Assembly (NCBI GenBank): GCA_023249645.1
Contig: JAHFCF010000017.1
Span: forward strand, 1-58,698
DNA length: 58,698 bases
Direction: 5' to 3'
Source: Elusimicrobiota bacterium
Lineage (GTDB): Bacteria > Elusimicrobiota > Elusimicrobia > UBA1565 > UBA9628
Under the pieces are notes generated by a model. It was not told where the DNA came from. It saw only the letters and a list, made by a program, of their open reading frames with translations, and made no database searches. Below, piece after piece: positions 57,311 to 58,698 of this stretch. The translations under genes and the position numbers were made by a program. Each line of letters starts with the position of its first letter. Within the stretch, counting starts at the first letter, position 1.

Positions 57311-58698
57311 ATGCTCGACGAGGCGCAGCTCGTTTTCCCGGGCTTTAAATTCGGCCAAGACGACCCCAAAAGAGCCGCCAAGTTGGTGGATTTAGGCGTG
57401 GGCGGGTTCTGTCTTTATGGAGGCCGCGTGGCCCAGATCGCTGACTTCACCGCGCGTCTGCAGAGGCGCGCCCGCGTGCCGCTCCTCTTCTGCGCGGACT
57501 ACGAGGATGGCGCTGCCTCGCATTGCCAGGGGGCCACGGCCTTGTCATCCAACATGGGCTTGGCCGCGGCTGGCCGCTTGGATCTGGCGAGGCTCAAGGG
57601 AGAGATCACCGCTAGGGAAGCTTTGGCCTTGGGCGTGCGCTGGGTCTTGGCACCGGTCGTGGACCTGGCAATCGAGCCGGCCAATCCCATCGTCAACATC
57701 CGCTCTTTCGGGCCGGATCCGGATGAGGTCGCGCGCTTTGCGCGCGCCTATCTGCAGGGCTTGAGGCGCTGGAGTGTCCTGGGATGCCTCAAGCACTTCC
57801 CGGGCCACGGCCGCACGGTGCGTGACTCGCATCTCGAGCTTCCTGTGGTGAAAGCCGGACGAGCACTTCTTGCAAAGAGCGATCTCAAGCCCTTTCGCTC
57901 TTTGGCTTCGAGAGCGGATTCGATCATGCTCGGCCATTTGGCTGTCCCAGCTTTGGGGGGAGGCCGCGAGCCTTTCAGCCTTTCCCCGGCGGCCCGTAGA
58001 CTCTTGCGTCTGAGACTGGGATTCAGGGGCTTGGTCTCGACGGATGCGCTCGACATGCGTGCGATCTCCGGCGATGAGACTCGGACTGCTCTACGTGCCT
58101 TGGCCGCCGGCGCGGATGTGCTGTTGGTGCCGCGAAATCCGGAGAAGCTTTTAGCTGGCTTGAGGGCCGCGAAGAAAAACACCGCATGGATTTTTGAATC
58201 CTTGGCGCGCCTGCATCGGGCCAAGGCCAAGGCCGGACTTTTCCAGGGAGACCCGGGGCCTTGCCGCAAGCTCTTGCCTGTAGTGGGCGGTCTGGCGCAT
58301 GAGCGGGCGGCTCGAAAGATGGCGCAGGCTTGTTTGTCCTGGAATGGGAAACCTGTGCGTCTGGGACGGCGTGTGGCCTACGCAGCGATCGGCGGGACGA
58401 GCCAAGGACGGGATTTTATCGCGGAACTTCGTCGGATGGGAGTTCTCGTGCGAGCGGCGGGTGGCAGGGTGCGGGAAGGAGAGACCTTGGTTCTGGCTTC
58501 TTTTCTTAGGCCTCGGGCCTACTCAGGCCGCATCGGGCATGAGGCCAAAGATTTGGCTACGGCAAAACGGCTTCTCCATCTTGCCAAGGAGTCGGTCGTG
58601 GTCGCTTTCGGCAGCCCTTTTGTTGCGTCGGACTTTCCAGGGGAATCAATCCTCTGCGCTTTCTCAGCCAATGCCCCGGCACAGCGGGCCGCGGCCCG
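57311..58698 (+). CDS. nagZ: Beta-N-acetylhexosaminidase NagZ, 3' end outside window
   Basis: GH3 enzyme that removes GlcNAc from muropeptides during wall recycling. 462 residues are visible with no stop before the window ends. KHFPGHG at 161-167, DSH at 172-174 on the acid/base loop, and the nucleophile Asp245 in STDALDM. NagZ is normally ~340 residues cytosolic; here the frame continues with a second alpha/beta domain (about 345 on), as in two-domain GH3 enzymes. No signal peptide. It neighbours amidase and other envelope genes. Confidence 0.88.
   Translation, partial: MLDEAQLVFPGFKFGQDDPKRAAKLVDLGVGGFCLYGGRVAQIADFTARLQRRARVPLLFCADYEDGAASHCQGATALSSNMGLAAAGRLDLARLKGEITAREALALGVRWVLAPVVDLAIEPANPIVNIRSFGPDPDEVARFARAYLQGLRRWSVLGCLKHFPGHGRTVRDSHLELPVVKAGRALLAKSDLKPFRSLASRADSIMLGHLAVPALGGGREPFSLSPAARRLLRLRLGFRGLVSTDALDMRAISGDETRTALRALAAGADVLLVPRNPEKLLAGLRAAKKNTAWIFESLARLHRAKAKAGLFQGDPGPCRKLLPVVGGLAHERAARKMAQACLSWNGKPVRLGRRVAYAAIGGTSQGRDFIAELRRMGVLVRAAGGRVREGETLVLASFLRPRAYSGRIGHEAKDLATAKRLLHLAKESVVVAFGSPFVASDFPGESILCAFSANAPAQRAAA

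Noticed and set aside
1-58698. CRISPR array or cas genes, IS transposase, prophage genes
   Set aside because: No regularly spaced repeats and no recognisable cas, transposase or phage proteins in the window.

Overview
The window is a GC-rich bacterial chromosome segment with tightly packed genes, many joined by 1-4 bp start/stop overlaps. Gene content is that of a Gram-negative-type bacterium: DXP pathway, LolB-like and RseB-like proteins, KdsB/NeuA-like transferase, Amidase_3, NagZ and many signal peptides. The combination of E. coli-like blocks (hpt-ftsH-folP-glmM; pdxJ..acpS; LolB-like-ispE-prs-pth) with a Bacillus-like spoVG-glmU-prs-ctc-pth order and several orphan secreted proteins suggests a deep lineage such as Elusimicrobiota. 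That placement is an inference, not proven here.

Layout. 1-0.9 kb: tRNA-Gly, a palindrome-rich gap, tRNA-Thr and the start of tuf (minus strand). 0.9-5.5 kb: M20 hydrolase, metallophosphoesterase, a DUF4404-like protein, an exported kinase-like protein and an exported small protein. 5.5-11 kb (minus): nucleotidyltransferase/glycosyltransferase pair, TlyA, HAD, RluA, xseB, xseA. 11-18.4 kb: an O-methyltransferase facing a two-gene operon of exported metallopeptidases, one an M3-M49 fusion and the other M13. 18.4-25 kb (minus): rarA, zapA, a coiled-coil protein, then pheT-pheS-rplT-rpmI-infC, with infC read from an ATA start. 25-29.2 kb: an accessory patch of two exported proteins flanked by two identical 130-bp repeats, each carrying a promoter, a short RNA and a terminator, followed by a DUF4143-type ATPase. 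29.2-32.6 kb (minus): ddl, ECF sigma factor, zinc-finger anti-sigma, RseB-like protein.

32.7-51.3 kb (plus) is a long housekeeping run: hpt-ftsH-folP-glmM, pdxJ-glmS-(small membrane protein)-acpS-nnrD, tsaE-tsaB-rimI, a TPR/LolB-like protein, ispE-spoVG-tRNA-Gln-glmU-prs-rplY-pth-pmbA. 51.3-57.2 kb (minus) holds envelope proteins: a CcmI-like lipoprotein, a DUF1189-like protein, a zinc-ribbon membrane protein, amidase, a C39-like cysteine peptidase and two exported proteins. A nagZ gene begins at 57311 and runs off the end.

Three layers lie outside the gene list. (1) Nine genes have a -10 hexamer exactly 6 nt before the start codon, which implies leaderless mRNAs and corrects several starts. 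(2) A paired AGGTC-type motif sits upstream of genes for exported proteins, and a related sequence abuts the -35 boxes of the small RNAs and the amidase. (3) There are several repeat families: the 130-bp RNA repeat, AT-rich ~126-bp palindromic elements ending in ATGGCGAC, and REP-like sequences, one of them inside the nnrD reading frame.
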